Shown: positions 1 to 5,929 of the stretch, piece after piece
Layout of the letters: each line of letters starts with the position of its first letter
Numbering within the stretch: position 1 is the first letter of the stretch
Origin: Bifidobacterium breve
Lineage (GTDB): Bacteria > Actinomycetota > Acidimicrobiia > Acidimicrobiales > Ilumatobacteraceae
DNA length: 6,246 nucleotides
Assembly: GCA_945869715.1 (NCBI GenBank)
Contig: CAMBPP010000083.1
Location: forward strand, 1 to 6,246
Reading direction: 5' to 3'
Made by a program: the position numbers and the translations under genes
The notes under the pieces: generated by a model
The model's database searches: none
What the model saw: only the letters and a program-made list of their open reading frames with translations
Told to the model about the DNA's origin: nothing

Positions 1-1
1 G

Positions 2-187
2 TTTGATACCCCCGAGAGCAACCAGCCAGAAGCCACCGGTGGTGCCGCAGAATTAATGGTGCGTTTGGCGCGGATGGTCTCTGAGGCAGATCTCATCCCC
101 ATCACGACCCAGCGTTACTATGCCATCGACTTCGTTCGTTCTCGCGAAATCGGCTCAGATGCAGAATCGACCATGCTTACCTCCTAG
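2..187 (+). CDS. C-terminal fragment of an unrecognised protein (5' end outside window)
   Basis: This frame is open from the window edge to a TAG at 185-187 and gives 61 residues. The other two forward frames hit stops early (TGA at 4-6, TAA at 54-56), so this is the only plausible coding frame. The tail has a helical-looking stretch (AAELMVRLARMVSEAD) followed by ITTQRYYAIDFVRSREIG and a polar end. I do not recognise the family. In many actinobacteria the gene just before phoH is rsmE or a HIT-family gene, but this tail does not resemble the C-terminus of either as I know them. It ends 23 bp before phoH on the same strand, so the two could be co-transcribed. The reading frame is fairly secure; the function is unknown. 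Confidence 0.6.
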   Translation, partial: FDTPESNQPEATGGAAELMVRLARMVSEADLIPITTQRYYAIDFVRSREIGSDAESTMLTS

Positions 188-196
188 GTAATGCGC

Positions 197-202
197 TACG
201 TT
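197..202 (+). promoter_or_regulatory. Candidate -10 hexamer for a leaderless phoH transcript
   Basis: TACGTT fits the actinobacterial -10 pattern TANNNT and ends 8 bases before the phoH ATG at 211, so transcription could begin at or next to the start codon. There is no clear Shine-Dalgarno in the 20 bases before this ATG, which fits leaderless translation. No good -35 element is visible about 17 bp upstream. The hexamer lies just after the stop codon of the preceding gene, so read-through from upstream is the alternative. Confidence 0.3.
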
Positions 203-210
203 TCATATAG

Positions 211-1161
211 ATGGTTACTACCTCTTCCACTGTTGATGTGGTCATTCCTCATTCGCACATGATGGCCGATCTACTGGGAATGCGCGATGAGCATTTGCGC
301 CGTATTGAAGACGCCTTCCCTTCAACAAAAATTTCAGTTCGTGGCAATGTGGTGTCTTTAGCTGGAGCAGATTCGGCAAAAGCCGGGCGCCTTTTTGAAG
401 AACTCGTCATGTTGTTACAAAAAGGCGAAGCCTTCGACTCCTTGGTCATCGACAGATCAATCGACATGGTGCGTAATAACCAAAGCCCGAGTGACGTGCT
501 CACCGATGAAGTGATGCGCGCGGGTCGTGGCCGTGCTGTAAAGCCCAAAACTGCGGGTCAAAAACGATATGTCGATGCAATACGTGAAAACGTCATCACT
601 TTTGGTGTGGGGCCTGCAGGAACGGGTAAAAGTTGGCTAGCAGTCGCTATGGCTGTTCAGGCCTTGCAGGCAAAGCAGGTGCAAAGAATTATTCTTACGC
701 GCCCTGCAGTGGAAGCGGGCGAGCGGCTCGGTTTCTTGCCTGGAGACCTCATGGCAAAAATTGACCCATATTTGCGACCGCTTTACGACGCGTTGTATGA
801 CATGGTTGACCATGAGGGTGCTCAGAAACTCATCGAGCGCCAAACTATTGAGGTGGCTCCGTTGGCATTTATGCGAGGACGCACACTCAACAACTCGTTT
901 ATCATCCTCGACGAAGCCCAAAACACGACACCTGAACAAATGAAAATGTTCCTCACAAGAATTGGCTTCAACTCAAAAGTCGTAGTGACCGGCGATGTTA
1001 CTCAGATTGATGTTCCAAACGGTAAGAGTGGTCTGGTTGGGTTAGAAAAGATTCTCACCGGAATTGAAGGCTTGGAATTCGTGCATTTGTCTAAATCAGA
1101 TGTCGTACGTCATCGTATCGTTGCCGATATTGTGTCTGCATATGAAGAAAGACAGCGCTGA
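211..1161 (+). CDS. phoH: PhoH-family P-loop ATPase (PhoH/PhoL type)
   Basis: This is a cytoplasmic ATP-binding protein of the PhoH family, whose core resembles superfamily 1 helicases. Its exact role is unsettled; an RNA-linked function is inferred from its constant pairing with ybeY. Its 316 residues match the usual 320-350. Residues about 10-90 form the N-terminal region, with the typical LLGMRDEHLRRIEDAFP and RGN segments. The ATPase domain covers about 110-315: Walker A GPAGTGKS at 134-141, TRPAVEAGERLGFLPGD at 163-179, Walker B ILDEAQN at 232-238 and the TGD motif at 260-262. The ATG at 211 is chosen because the family N-terminus begins a few residues before the LLG motif. It has no obvious ribosome-binding site. 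It is followed 7 bp later by ybeY on the same strand, presumably in one operon. Identification is secure. Confidence 0.95.
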   Translation: MVTTSSTVDVVIPHSHMMADLLGMRDEHLRRIEDAFPSTKISVRGNVVSLAGADSAKAGRLFEELVMLLQKGEAFDSLVIDRSIDMVRNNQSPSDVLTDEVMRAGRGRAVKPKTAGQKRYVDAIRENVITFGVGPAGTGKSWLAVAMAVQALQAKQVQRIILTRPAVEAGERLGFLPGDLMAKIDPYLRPLYDALYDMVDHEGAQKLIERQTIEVAPLAFMRGRTLNNSFIILDEAQNTTPEQMKMFLTRIGFNSKVVVTGDVTQIDVPNGKSGLVGLEKILTGIEGLEFVHLSKSDVVRHRIVADIVSAYEERQR

Positions 1162-1168
1162 CATCTGA

Positions 1169-1771
1169 ATGGTTGACTTTTTAGGAAGGTTTAAAAAACC
1201 AAAGCGTGTAGGCGGCGACGGAGAACTCACTGTTTTTTGTGCCTCAGAACAGAGCGGAGTCGCCATAGACCTTGCTCGATGGCAGCTGCTCGCCACCGAT
1301 GTCTTAAGAGCTGAAGGTGTACGTGGCGCAGCCGAGATGAGTATTTTGTTCGTTGAACCTCATGTGATGGCAGAAATGAATAGTGTCCACATGGGCAAGA
1401 GTGGTCCGACCGACGTCTTAGCTTTCCCCATCGACGCTTTTGTGCCCGAGTTTGCCAGTGGCCCAGGGTCCGTGTCTCGTGGTCCAGACAGGGCTTCGGA
1501 GAACATGGAAGATTCTCCGTTGCTTCTTGGTGACGTTGTTATTTGCCCAGAAGTTGCTCTAGCGCAGGCCCCGACTCACGCGGGAACCTTCGATGACGAA
1601 ATTGCTCTGTTGGTAACGCACGGCTCGTTACACGTTTTGGGCTATGACCACGCCGAAGACGATGAGCGAACACGGATGCAGAGCCGCGAGAAAGAGCTTT
1701 TGGAACAGTATTTTTGGAAATCACATGCCCCTCTCAATTTTCGTATTGATCACCCAGAGGATGCGCAATGA
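1169..1771 (+). CDS. ybeY: Endoribonuclease YbeY (rRNA maturation factor)
   Basis: YbeY is a single-strand-specific, zinc-dependent endoribonuclease that acts in 16S rRNA 3'-end maturation and ribosome quality control. The diagnostic metal-binding motif HGSLHVLGYDH is at residues 151-161, with zinc ligands His151, His155 and His161. Upstream are GPTDVLAFPID (79-89) and LLLGDVVICPEVA (118-130), both typical of the family. At 200 residues it is longer than the E. coli protein (about 155). The extra length is an N-terminal extension of about 20 residues, a polar loop at about 90-117 and a C-terminal tail after about 185. The position that is a conserved Arg in E. coli-type YbeY appears to be Met75 here. 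The ATG at 1169 lies 7 bp after the phoH stop with no strong Shine-Dalgarno, so translation may be coupled to phoH. Its stop overlaps the next gene (ATGA). Confidence 0.95.
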   Translation: MVDFLGRFKKPKRVGGDGELTVFCASEQSGVAIDLARWQLLATDVLRAEGVRGAAEMSILFVEPHVMAEMNSVHMGKSGPTDVLAFPIDAFVPEFASGPGSVSRGPDRASENMEDSPLLLGDVVICPEVALAQAPTHAGTFDDEIALLVTHGSLHVLGYDHAEDDERTRMQSREKELLEQYFWKSHAPLNFRIDHPEDAQ

Positions 1772-3057
1772 TTGCCATTGCACCAGCTAGTGCCGACTAT
1801 TGGATGCTGGCTGCAATTCTCTTGTTGCTTGTGCTACTCATTTTTTTTGGTGTCGCCGAAATGGCTCTTTCAAGAATTTCGAAACCAAAGGCAGCAGCGT
1901 TAGCCGACCAAGGGGTGAAGTCAGCGAGGTCGCTCTCGAAACTCGTTATTGACCCGGCTCGTTGGGTCAATCCATTGTTATTGAGTGTCAACATTTGTCA
2001 AACCGTTCAAGCCACACTCACTGGTGTTGTCGCCGGGCGTTTATTCGGAGCTGCTGGAGTCGCCGTAGGTGTTCTCTTGAATGTTGTCGTGTTTTATGTT
2101 TTTGCCGAGGCCGTGCCCAAAACGTATGCAGTGTTGTATCCAGAAAAAGCAGCGCTCATTATCGCTCGGCCTACAAGTTTCATCGTGTCGTTCTGGCCGC
2201 TGCAGTTTGTGTCGCGCGGCCTGATTTCGTTGACCAACGTTATTGTGCGTGGCAAGGGACTGCAGTCGGGGCCATTCGTTAGTGAACAAGAGTTCCTCGG
2301 CATTGTGGAAGCCGCTGCGCAAGATGAAGTAATTGAGCATGAAGAGCGCGAACTGATTGAATCGATTATTGAGTTCGGCGACACGGTAGTGCGCGAAGTG
2401 ATGGTGCCTCGACCCGACATGGTCACCGTCGACCACAACATGACCATTACTGAAGCGCTCGATGTTGCTATTTCCGAGGGTTACAGTCGACTCCCGGTAA
2501 TCCAGGAAGGCGAAGAAGATATTGATGTTGTTGGCATTGCCTACACAAAAGATCTCATGCGGGCAGAACGCGAAGGTTTAGGCACTTCGGTCATGACCGA
2601 TCTCATTCGTAAAGTGGTCATTGTTCCTGAGACCAAACCGGTGAATCGTTTGATGCGCGAGATGCAGCGAGAGAAATATCACCTTGCTGTTGTTGCCGAT
2701 GAACATGGGTCAATTGTTGGAATTATTTCACTTGAAGATTGCCTTGAAGAATTAGTTGGCGAAATTAACGATGAATTTGACGATGATGAAGTTGGGGTTG
2801 TTCGACTTCCCAACGGCAACTATCGAGTAGATGGCAAAATGCCTATTGACGACGTCAACGACTTACTGGCAACGCACCTTCCCAATACCGATTGGGACAC
2901 ATTGGCAGGCTTTGTCTTCAACATGGTTGAACATGTGCCCGAGCCAGGTGAGAGCGTTGAGGCTGAGGGTTGGAAATTTACTGTGGAAGAGCTGGTGGGC
3001 CGCAGAATTCGCACCATCCAAATTTCTGCACATGTTCACGACGTTTCAGATTCCTGA
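1768..3057 (+). CDS. CNNM/CBS/CorC-domain membrane protein (hemolysin-family, probable Mg2+/Co2+ transport)
   Basis: This is an integral membrane protein of the family long labelled hemolysin C/TlyC-like and now grouped with CNNM and CorC magnesium transporters. Three parts are visible in its 429 residues. An N-terminal CNNM (DUF21) domain spans about 8-165, with hydrophobic segments near 11-32, 68-90, 97-115 and 129-157 and the family stretch FAEAVPKTYA at 112-121. A CBS pair covers about 212-335: first repeat VPRPDMVTVD to DVVGIAYTKDL, second ending IVGIISLEDCLEELVGEI. A CorC_HlyC domain covers about 343-420 (YRVDGKMPIDDVND; GFVFNMVEHVPEPGE). CBS pairs in this family bind adenine nucleotides and gate the membrane part. 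The ATG at 1768 overlaps the ybeY stop (ATGA), indicating translational coupling. Ion export or homeostasis is inferred from family; haemolytic activity is not implied. Confidence 0.92.
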   Translation: MIAIAPASADYWMLAAILLLLVLLIFFGVAEMALSRISKPKAAALADQGVKSARSLSKLVIDPARWVNPLLLSVNICQTVQATLTGVVAGRLFGAAGVAVGVLLNVVVFYVFAEAVPKTYAVLYPEKAALIIARPTSFIVSFWPLQFVSRGLISLTNVIVRGKGLQSGPFVSEQEFLGIVEAAAQDEVIEHEERELIESIIEFGDTVVREVMVPRPDMVTVDHNMTITEALDVAISEGYSRLPVIQEGEEDIDVVGIAYTKDLMRAEREGLGTSVMTDLIRKVVIVPETKPVNRLMREMQREKYHLAVVADEHGSIVGIISLEDCLEELVGEINDEFDDDEVGVVRLPNGNYRVDGKMPIDDVNDLLATHLPNTDWDTLAGFVFNMVEHVPEPGESVEAEGWKFTVEELVGRRIRTIQISAHVHDVSDS

Positions 3058-3069
3058 TGCGAAGCCGGC

Positions 3070-3094
3070 ACTTCAAGCGGGGCTAGTTTGAAGT
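3070..3094 (+). repeat. Inverted repeat just before the dehydrogenase start codon
   Basis: A perfect 7-bp inverted repeat has arms ACTTCAA (3070-3076) and TTGAAGT (3088-3094), separated by an 11-base loop and ending one base before the ATG at 3096. An overlapping alternative pairing uses GAAG (3061-3064) with CTTC (3071-3074), so the two folds are mutually exclusive. The long stem could hide the start region in a transcript that comes from upstream, or could be a small operator. The arms are short and mostly AT pairs, so chance is a real possibility. Confidence 0.3.
3084..3089 (+). promoter_or_regulatory. Candidate -10 hexamer for a leaderless dehydrogenase transcript
   Basis: TAGTTT matches TANNNT and ends exactly 6 bases before the ATG at 3096, the spacing expected if transcription starts at the start codon itself. 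There is no Shine-Dalgarno at a normal distance; the only purine run (GAAG, 3090-3093) is 2 bases from the ATG, too close to work. No convincing -35 is seen. If real, the dehydrogenase is a separate transcription unit from the phoH-ybeY-CNNM block 38 bp upstream. Confidence 0.35.
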
Positions 3095-3095
3095 A

Positions 3096-3839
3096 ATGGA
3101 GATTTCATTTGAAGGTAGGGTCGCTCTAGTTACTGGGGCATCTAAAGGTATCGGCAAGGCAATTGCAAAGACTCTCGCAGAGAGTGGCGCAAAAGTGATG
3201 TTGTCGTCACGCAAGGAAGATGCACTGCGTGAAGCCGCAAAAGAAATTGATGGCATTACTGAAGTATTTGCCGCCAACGCTGGCGATATTCCATCTGGAC
3301 GGGAATGCATTGCCGCCACTATCGAAAAATTCGGTGGCATCGATATTCTCATCAACAACGCAGCCACCAACCCTTACTACGGAGACTCGCTCGGGGTCGA
3401 TGAAGCCCGATTCGATAAAACCTTTCAGGTCAATTTAAAAGGCCCATTGTTTTGGACACAGATGGCCTATCAAATGGCTCTCAAAGAAAAGCCCGGCGTT
3501 ATTTTAAATATTGCCTCTGTTGGCGGAATGCGCACAGAGTCGGGTTTGAGTATTTACAACCTCACTAAAGCTGCACTCATACATTTCACCCGGCAACTCG
3601 CAAGCGAGATTGGTCCGAATCGTGTGGTGGGTATTGCTCCTGGGTTAGTGAAAACAGACTTTGCTGCAGTGTTGGTTGATAATTTTGGAGATGCGCTTGC
3701 AAAGCGAACGCCACTAGGGCGCCTTGGCGAGCCTCAAGACATTGCCAATCTTGCTGCATTCTTGGTGTCAGATGCCGCGAGTTGGATTACCGGTGAAACG
3801 TATGTCATCGACGGTGGAGCAGGGGTTGCCCACTCGTAG
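3096..3839 (+). CDS. Short-chain dehydrogenase/reductase, DHRS4-like classical SDR
   Basis: This is a soluble NAD(P)-dependent oxidoreductase with all the classical SDR signatures and the usual length of 247 residues. The cofactor-binding motif TGASKGIG is at 13-20. NNAA is at 87-90, the structural Asn is Asn113, and the catalytic Ser141, Tyr154 and Lys158 (YNLTK) are all in place. APGLVKTDF follows at 181-189 and a C-terminal TGETYVIDGG at 232-241. After the second strand the sequence is SSRK with no acidic residue, which favours NADP(H) over NAD(H). NNAATNPYYG and YNLTKAAL resemble DHRS4-type carbonyl reductases more than FabG. The substrate cannot be told from sequence; FabG-like 3-oxoacyl reduction or alcohol/ketone metabolism are possible. 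It sits 38 bp after the CNNM gene, where era often lies, and converges on menE with a 10-bp gap. Confidence 0.9.
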   Translation: MEISFEGRVALVTGASKGIGKAIAKTLAESGAKVMLSSRKEDALREAAKEIDGITEVFAANAGDIPSGRECIAATIEKFGGIDILINNAATNPYYGDSLGVDEARFDKTFQVNLKGPLFWTQMAYQMALKEKPGVILNIASVGGMRTESGLSIYNLTKAALIHFTRQLASEIGPNRVVGIAPGLVKTDFAAVLVDNFGDALAKRTPLGRLGEPQDIANLAAFLVSDAASWITGETYVIDGGAGVAHS

Positions 3840-3841
3840 AA

Positions 3842-3859
3842 CACTTTGTCTATGAAGTG
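3842..3859 (+). terminator. Weak candidate terminator hairpin between dehydrogenase and menE
   Basis: Arms CACTTTG (3842-3848) and TGAAGTG (3853-3859) pair over 7 bp, two of them G-T wobbles, around a TCTA loop. On the plus strand a T-rich run (AGTATTTCTCTT) follows at 3860-3871. The stem is short and poor in GC, and it extends into the end of menE. It is the only terminator-like structure I could find in the 10-bp convergent gap. It may be accidental. Confidence 0.2.
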
Positions 3860-4983
3860 AGTATTTCTCTTAACGCTTGTCGCTGGGGTTTACCAAGTGC
3901 GCTTCGTGGGATGCTGTTGATTATTACAACCTGGCGTGGAGCCATGTATCGAGGCAGTGATTCAGCCACGATCTCTCTCCACTCGGTCAGGGCATGTGTA
4001 ATCGAAGTATTTGTAGGCACGATGAAGGCAACAACTCGTTGCCCCCACTCTTGGTCATCTACACCCACAACGCATACGTCACTCACGTCAGGGTGATTCA
4101 CAAGGGCAGCCTCCACCACTTCTGGCCAGATATTTTCACCACCAGAAATGATGAGTTCGCTTCGGCGACCAGCCACTGACAGTTGATTGTCTGGGCTCAT
4201 ACTTCCGAGATCACCAGTGTGCAGCCAGCCTTCGCTGTCGATGGGGTGACCCAGCTTGGGCTGGTAGTAGCGGTTCATGAGCACGGGTCCGCGTACCAAA
4301 ATTTCTTGATCTGCAGATATGGAAATTTCTATACCAGTAAGTGCAGTGCGGTTGTACACAACGCCGCCCATGGTTTCTGTGAGGCCGTACGTAATGGTGA
4401 CATTTGGTGGCAACGCAGGAGGCGGCTTTGCTCCGCCGAGGAGGATGCTTTCAAACAGTGCAGCATCGATACGCCCAAGCGCAGTCGCCACAAGCGATGT
4501 ATGTGTGACGCCACTCCGGGCGAGCCCCTCAACTTCAGCGGCATCGAATTGCGAAATGGTCGTGAGTTTGCAGCCCCAAAGAAGAGCTCTGGAAATGACT
4601 CCGAACCCTCCAACATGAGATGGAGGTAAACATGCGAGCCAGTGCATTGATGACGTGTCGCCGAAGTACTGCGCAACGATATTGGCATTTGTTCGTAGTG
4701 AGTCGTGCGTGTGTACGACTCCTTTTGGCGTACCGCTACTTCCAGAGGTAGTGAAAATAACAGCGTCATTCTCGGCCACGTGTGATTCGTGGTGTGCAAT
4801 GACGGTTCGGTCATTTACTGTAACGAGTTCTTGAACTCCGAAATCTTCAACAAGCTGGGCCTTTTGAGCGTGCGGCAAGCGCTGATCAATAGGGAATGCA
4901 CAGTCACCTGCGTGCCATATTTTTTGAAGTGCAGATACAAACTCGCTAGACAGAGCCATGTCGATGCCCACGAGTTTGTTCAT
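3850..4983 (-). CDS. menE: o-Succinylbenzoate-CoA ligase (MenE)
   Basis: MenE activates o-succinylbenzoate to its CoA thioester with ATP in cytoplasmic menaquinone synthesis. Adenylate-forming motifs are clear (numbered from the ATG at 4983, 377 residues): TTSGSSGTPKGV at 78-89, YGLTE at 199-203, GWLHTGD at 252-258, GRRSELIISGGENIWPEVVE at 272-291 and a C-terminal PRSALGKPQR with the catalytic Lys at 365. General acyl-CoA ligases run to about 500 residues. The short N-terminal half matches the compact MenE of mycobacteria (about 360). The motifs alone would not separate MenE from other ligases; the adjacent menA and menH decide it. The frame extends 6 bases further to a TTG at 4989, but the ATG at 4983 is preferred because a -10-like TAACCT lies 6 bases before it. 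An in-frame ATG at 4959 is a third option. Confidence 0.92.
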   Translation of the reverse strand: MNKLVGIDMALSSEFVSALQKIWHAGDCAFPIDQRLPHAQKAQLVEDFGVQELVTVNDRTVIAHHESHVAENDAVIFTTSGSSGTPKGVVHTHDSLRTNANIVAQYFGDTSSMHWLACLPPSHVGGFGVISRALLWGCKLTTISQFDAAEVEGLARSGVTHTSLVATALGRIDAALFESILLGGAKPPPALPPNVTITYGLTETMGGVVYNRTALTGIEISISADQEILVRGPVLMNRYYQPKLGHPIDSEGWLHTGDLGSMSPDNQLSVAGRRSELIISGGENIWPEVVEAALVNHPDVSDVCVVGVDDQEWGQRVVAFIVPTNTSITHALTEWREIVAESLPRYMAPRQVVIINSIPRSALGKPQRQALREILTS

Positions 4984-4989
4984 ATGCAA

Positions 4990-4995
4990 AGGTTA
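4990..4995 (-). promoter_or_regulatory. Candidate -10 hexamer for a leaderless menE transcript
   Basis: Read on the minus strand, TAACCT matches TANNNT and is followed by exactly 6 bases (TTGCAT) before the menE ATG at 4983. No Shine-Dalgarno is present upstream of that ATG, which fits a transcript beginning at the start codon. The hexamer 17 bp further upstream, TAGTGT, is a poor -35. The element sits inside the 40-bp divergent region shared with menA, so a regulator bound here could affect both genes. Confidence 0.35.
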
Positions 4996-5023
4996 GACCG
5001 CTATTTCGTGAGACACTAATGAG

Positions 5024-5929
5024 GTGACAGATTCGCAATCACCTGCAAACGAAATTTCCGCTATCAAACTTTGGGTGATGGGGGCTCGGCCCAGAACTTT
5101 GCCAGCAGCGGTGGTGCCGGTCTTGGTGGGAGCGGCTCTATCGGTCGGGACAGCGCACCCGATGTGGTGGCGCATCGCTCTCGCACTCGTTGTCAGCCTC
5201 TCGTTGCAAGTGGGAGTGAATTACGCCAATGATTACAGCGATGGGGTGAAGGGAACCGATGCCGTTCGTGTAGGTCCTGTGCGTCTGGTGGGCTCTGGCC
5301 TAGTGGCCCCGAAGTCAGTGAAGAAAGCAGCCTTCTTGTCGTTTGGATGCGCAGCTGTGTGTGGTCTCATTCTCTCCTTGGCAACATCACCGTGGCTGCT
5401 CCTTGTAGGGGTGTGTGCAATTGCTGCGGGTTGGACATACACGGGAGGCCCCCGACCTTATGGGTACTTGGGTCTAGGAGAAATATTCGTTTTCGTCTTC
5501 TTCGGCGTTGTTGCAACATTAGGTAGCGCGTATGTGGTCGCCGAAGAACTCACCAGCGCAATGTGGATCTCGTGCGTTCCAGTGGGCTGTTTCGCTTGTG
5601 CATTACTTGTTGTCAATAACTTGCGCGACATACCGACCGACAGCACAGTGGGCAAGAATACTTTGGCAGTGCGACTAGGCGACGCGCGAACACGACAGTT
5701 TTTTGTATTTCTGTATGTACTGTCGGCAGCGTTTGTTGTGGCGGTAGCTATTCAAAAGCCTGCAGCCATTTTGGGTCTTCTCGGTATTGCAAGTGCACGT
5801 GGTGCAGTGCGTGCAGTACGCGGCGGAGCGAGCGGTCGCGACCTCATTGCGGTTCTCGGTGCAGCAGGTCGTGCTCAACTCATTTTTGGTGTGCTTTTCT
5901 CACTCGGTCTGCTCATCGCTCACCGCTAG
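5024..5929 (+). CDS. menA: 1,4-Dihydroxy-2-naphthoate polyprenyltransferase (MenA)
   Basis: MenA is an integral membrane UbiA-family prenyltransferase that joins an isoprenoid chain to 1,4-dihydroxy-2-naphthoate, giving demethylmenaquinone. The two Asp-rich motifs that bind Mg2+-diphosphate are present: NDYSDGVKGTD at residues 69-79 and NNLRDIPTD at 198-206. The start GARPRTLPAAVVPVL (20-34), VGPVRLVGSGL (83-93), YTGGPRPYGYLGLGE (139-153) and KNTLAVRLGDARTR (211-224) closely resemble mycobacterial MenA. Hydrophobic helices fill most of the 301 residues, as expected for this roughly eight- to nine-helix family. The GTG at 5024 is the chosen start: the family usually has 8-20 residues before GARPRTLP, and the later GTG/ATG at 5075-5080 would cut off the conserved Trp just before it. 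It diverges from menE and its stop overlaps that of menH. Confidence 0.95.
   Translation: MTDSQSPANEISAIKLWVMGARPRTLPAAVVPVLVGAALSVGTAHPMWWRIALALVVSLSLQVGVNYANDYSDGVKGTDAVRVGPVRLVGSGLVAPKSVKKAAFLSFGCAAVCGLILSLATSPWLLLVGVCAIAAGWTYTGGPRPYGYLGLGEIFVFVFFGVVATLGSAYVVAEELTSAMWISCVPVGCFACALLVVNNLRDIPTDSTVGKNTLAVRLGDARTRQFFVFLYVLSAAFVVAVAIQKPAAILGLLGIASARGAVRAVRGGASGRDLIAVLGAAGRAQLIFGVLFSLGLLIAHR

Noticed and set aside
2041..2447. Two overlapping minus-strand open frames of 117 and 131 residues inside the CNNM gene
   Set aside because: They are antisense to well-conserved membrane and CBS coding sequence. Neither shows a family motif or a ribosome-binding site, and they compete with each other in different frames.
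1768..3057. Haemolysin or virulence role suggested by the family name
   Set aside because: The name is historical. The domain set CNNM-CBS-CorC is found in free-living bacteria and points to ion transport, and nothing nearby suggests a toxin locus.
3840..3849. Small RNA or extra gene in the convergent gap between the dehydrogenase and menE
   Set aside because: The gap is only 10 bp and the one hairpin is weak, so there is no room or signal for a separate gene.
4183..4814. Long open frames of 148 and 161 residues within menE, one on each strand
   Set aside because: They lie wholly inside menE, whose motifs are intact from end to end. Their predicted proteins have low-complexity, Cys/His/Arg-rich compositions typical of shadow frames and no recognisable domain.
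4987..4989. TTG as the menE start codon, two codons upstream of the ATG
   Set aside because: It gains only two residues, has no Shine-Dalgarno, and lies directly after the candidate -10 hexamer. The ATG at 4983 fits better, although the TTG cannot be excluded.
5075..5080. Internal GTG/ATG as the menA start
   Set aside because: Starting here would remove the Trp-containing segment just before GARPRTLP that mycobacterial MenA also has. The GTG at 5024 gives a normal N-terminus.
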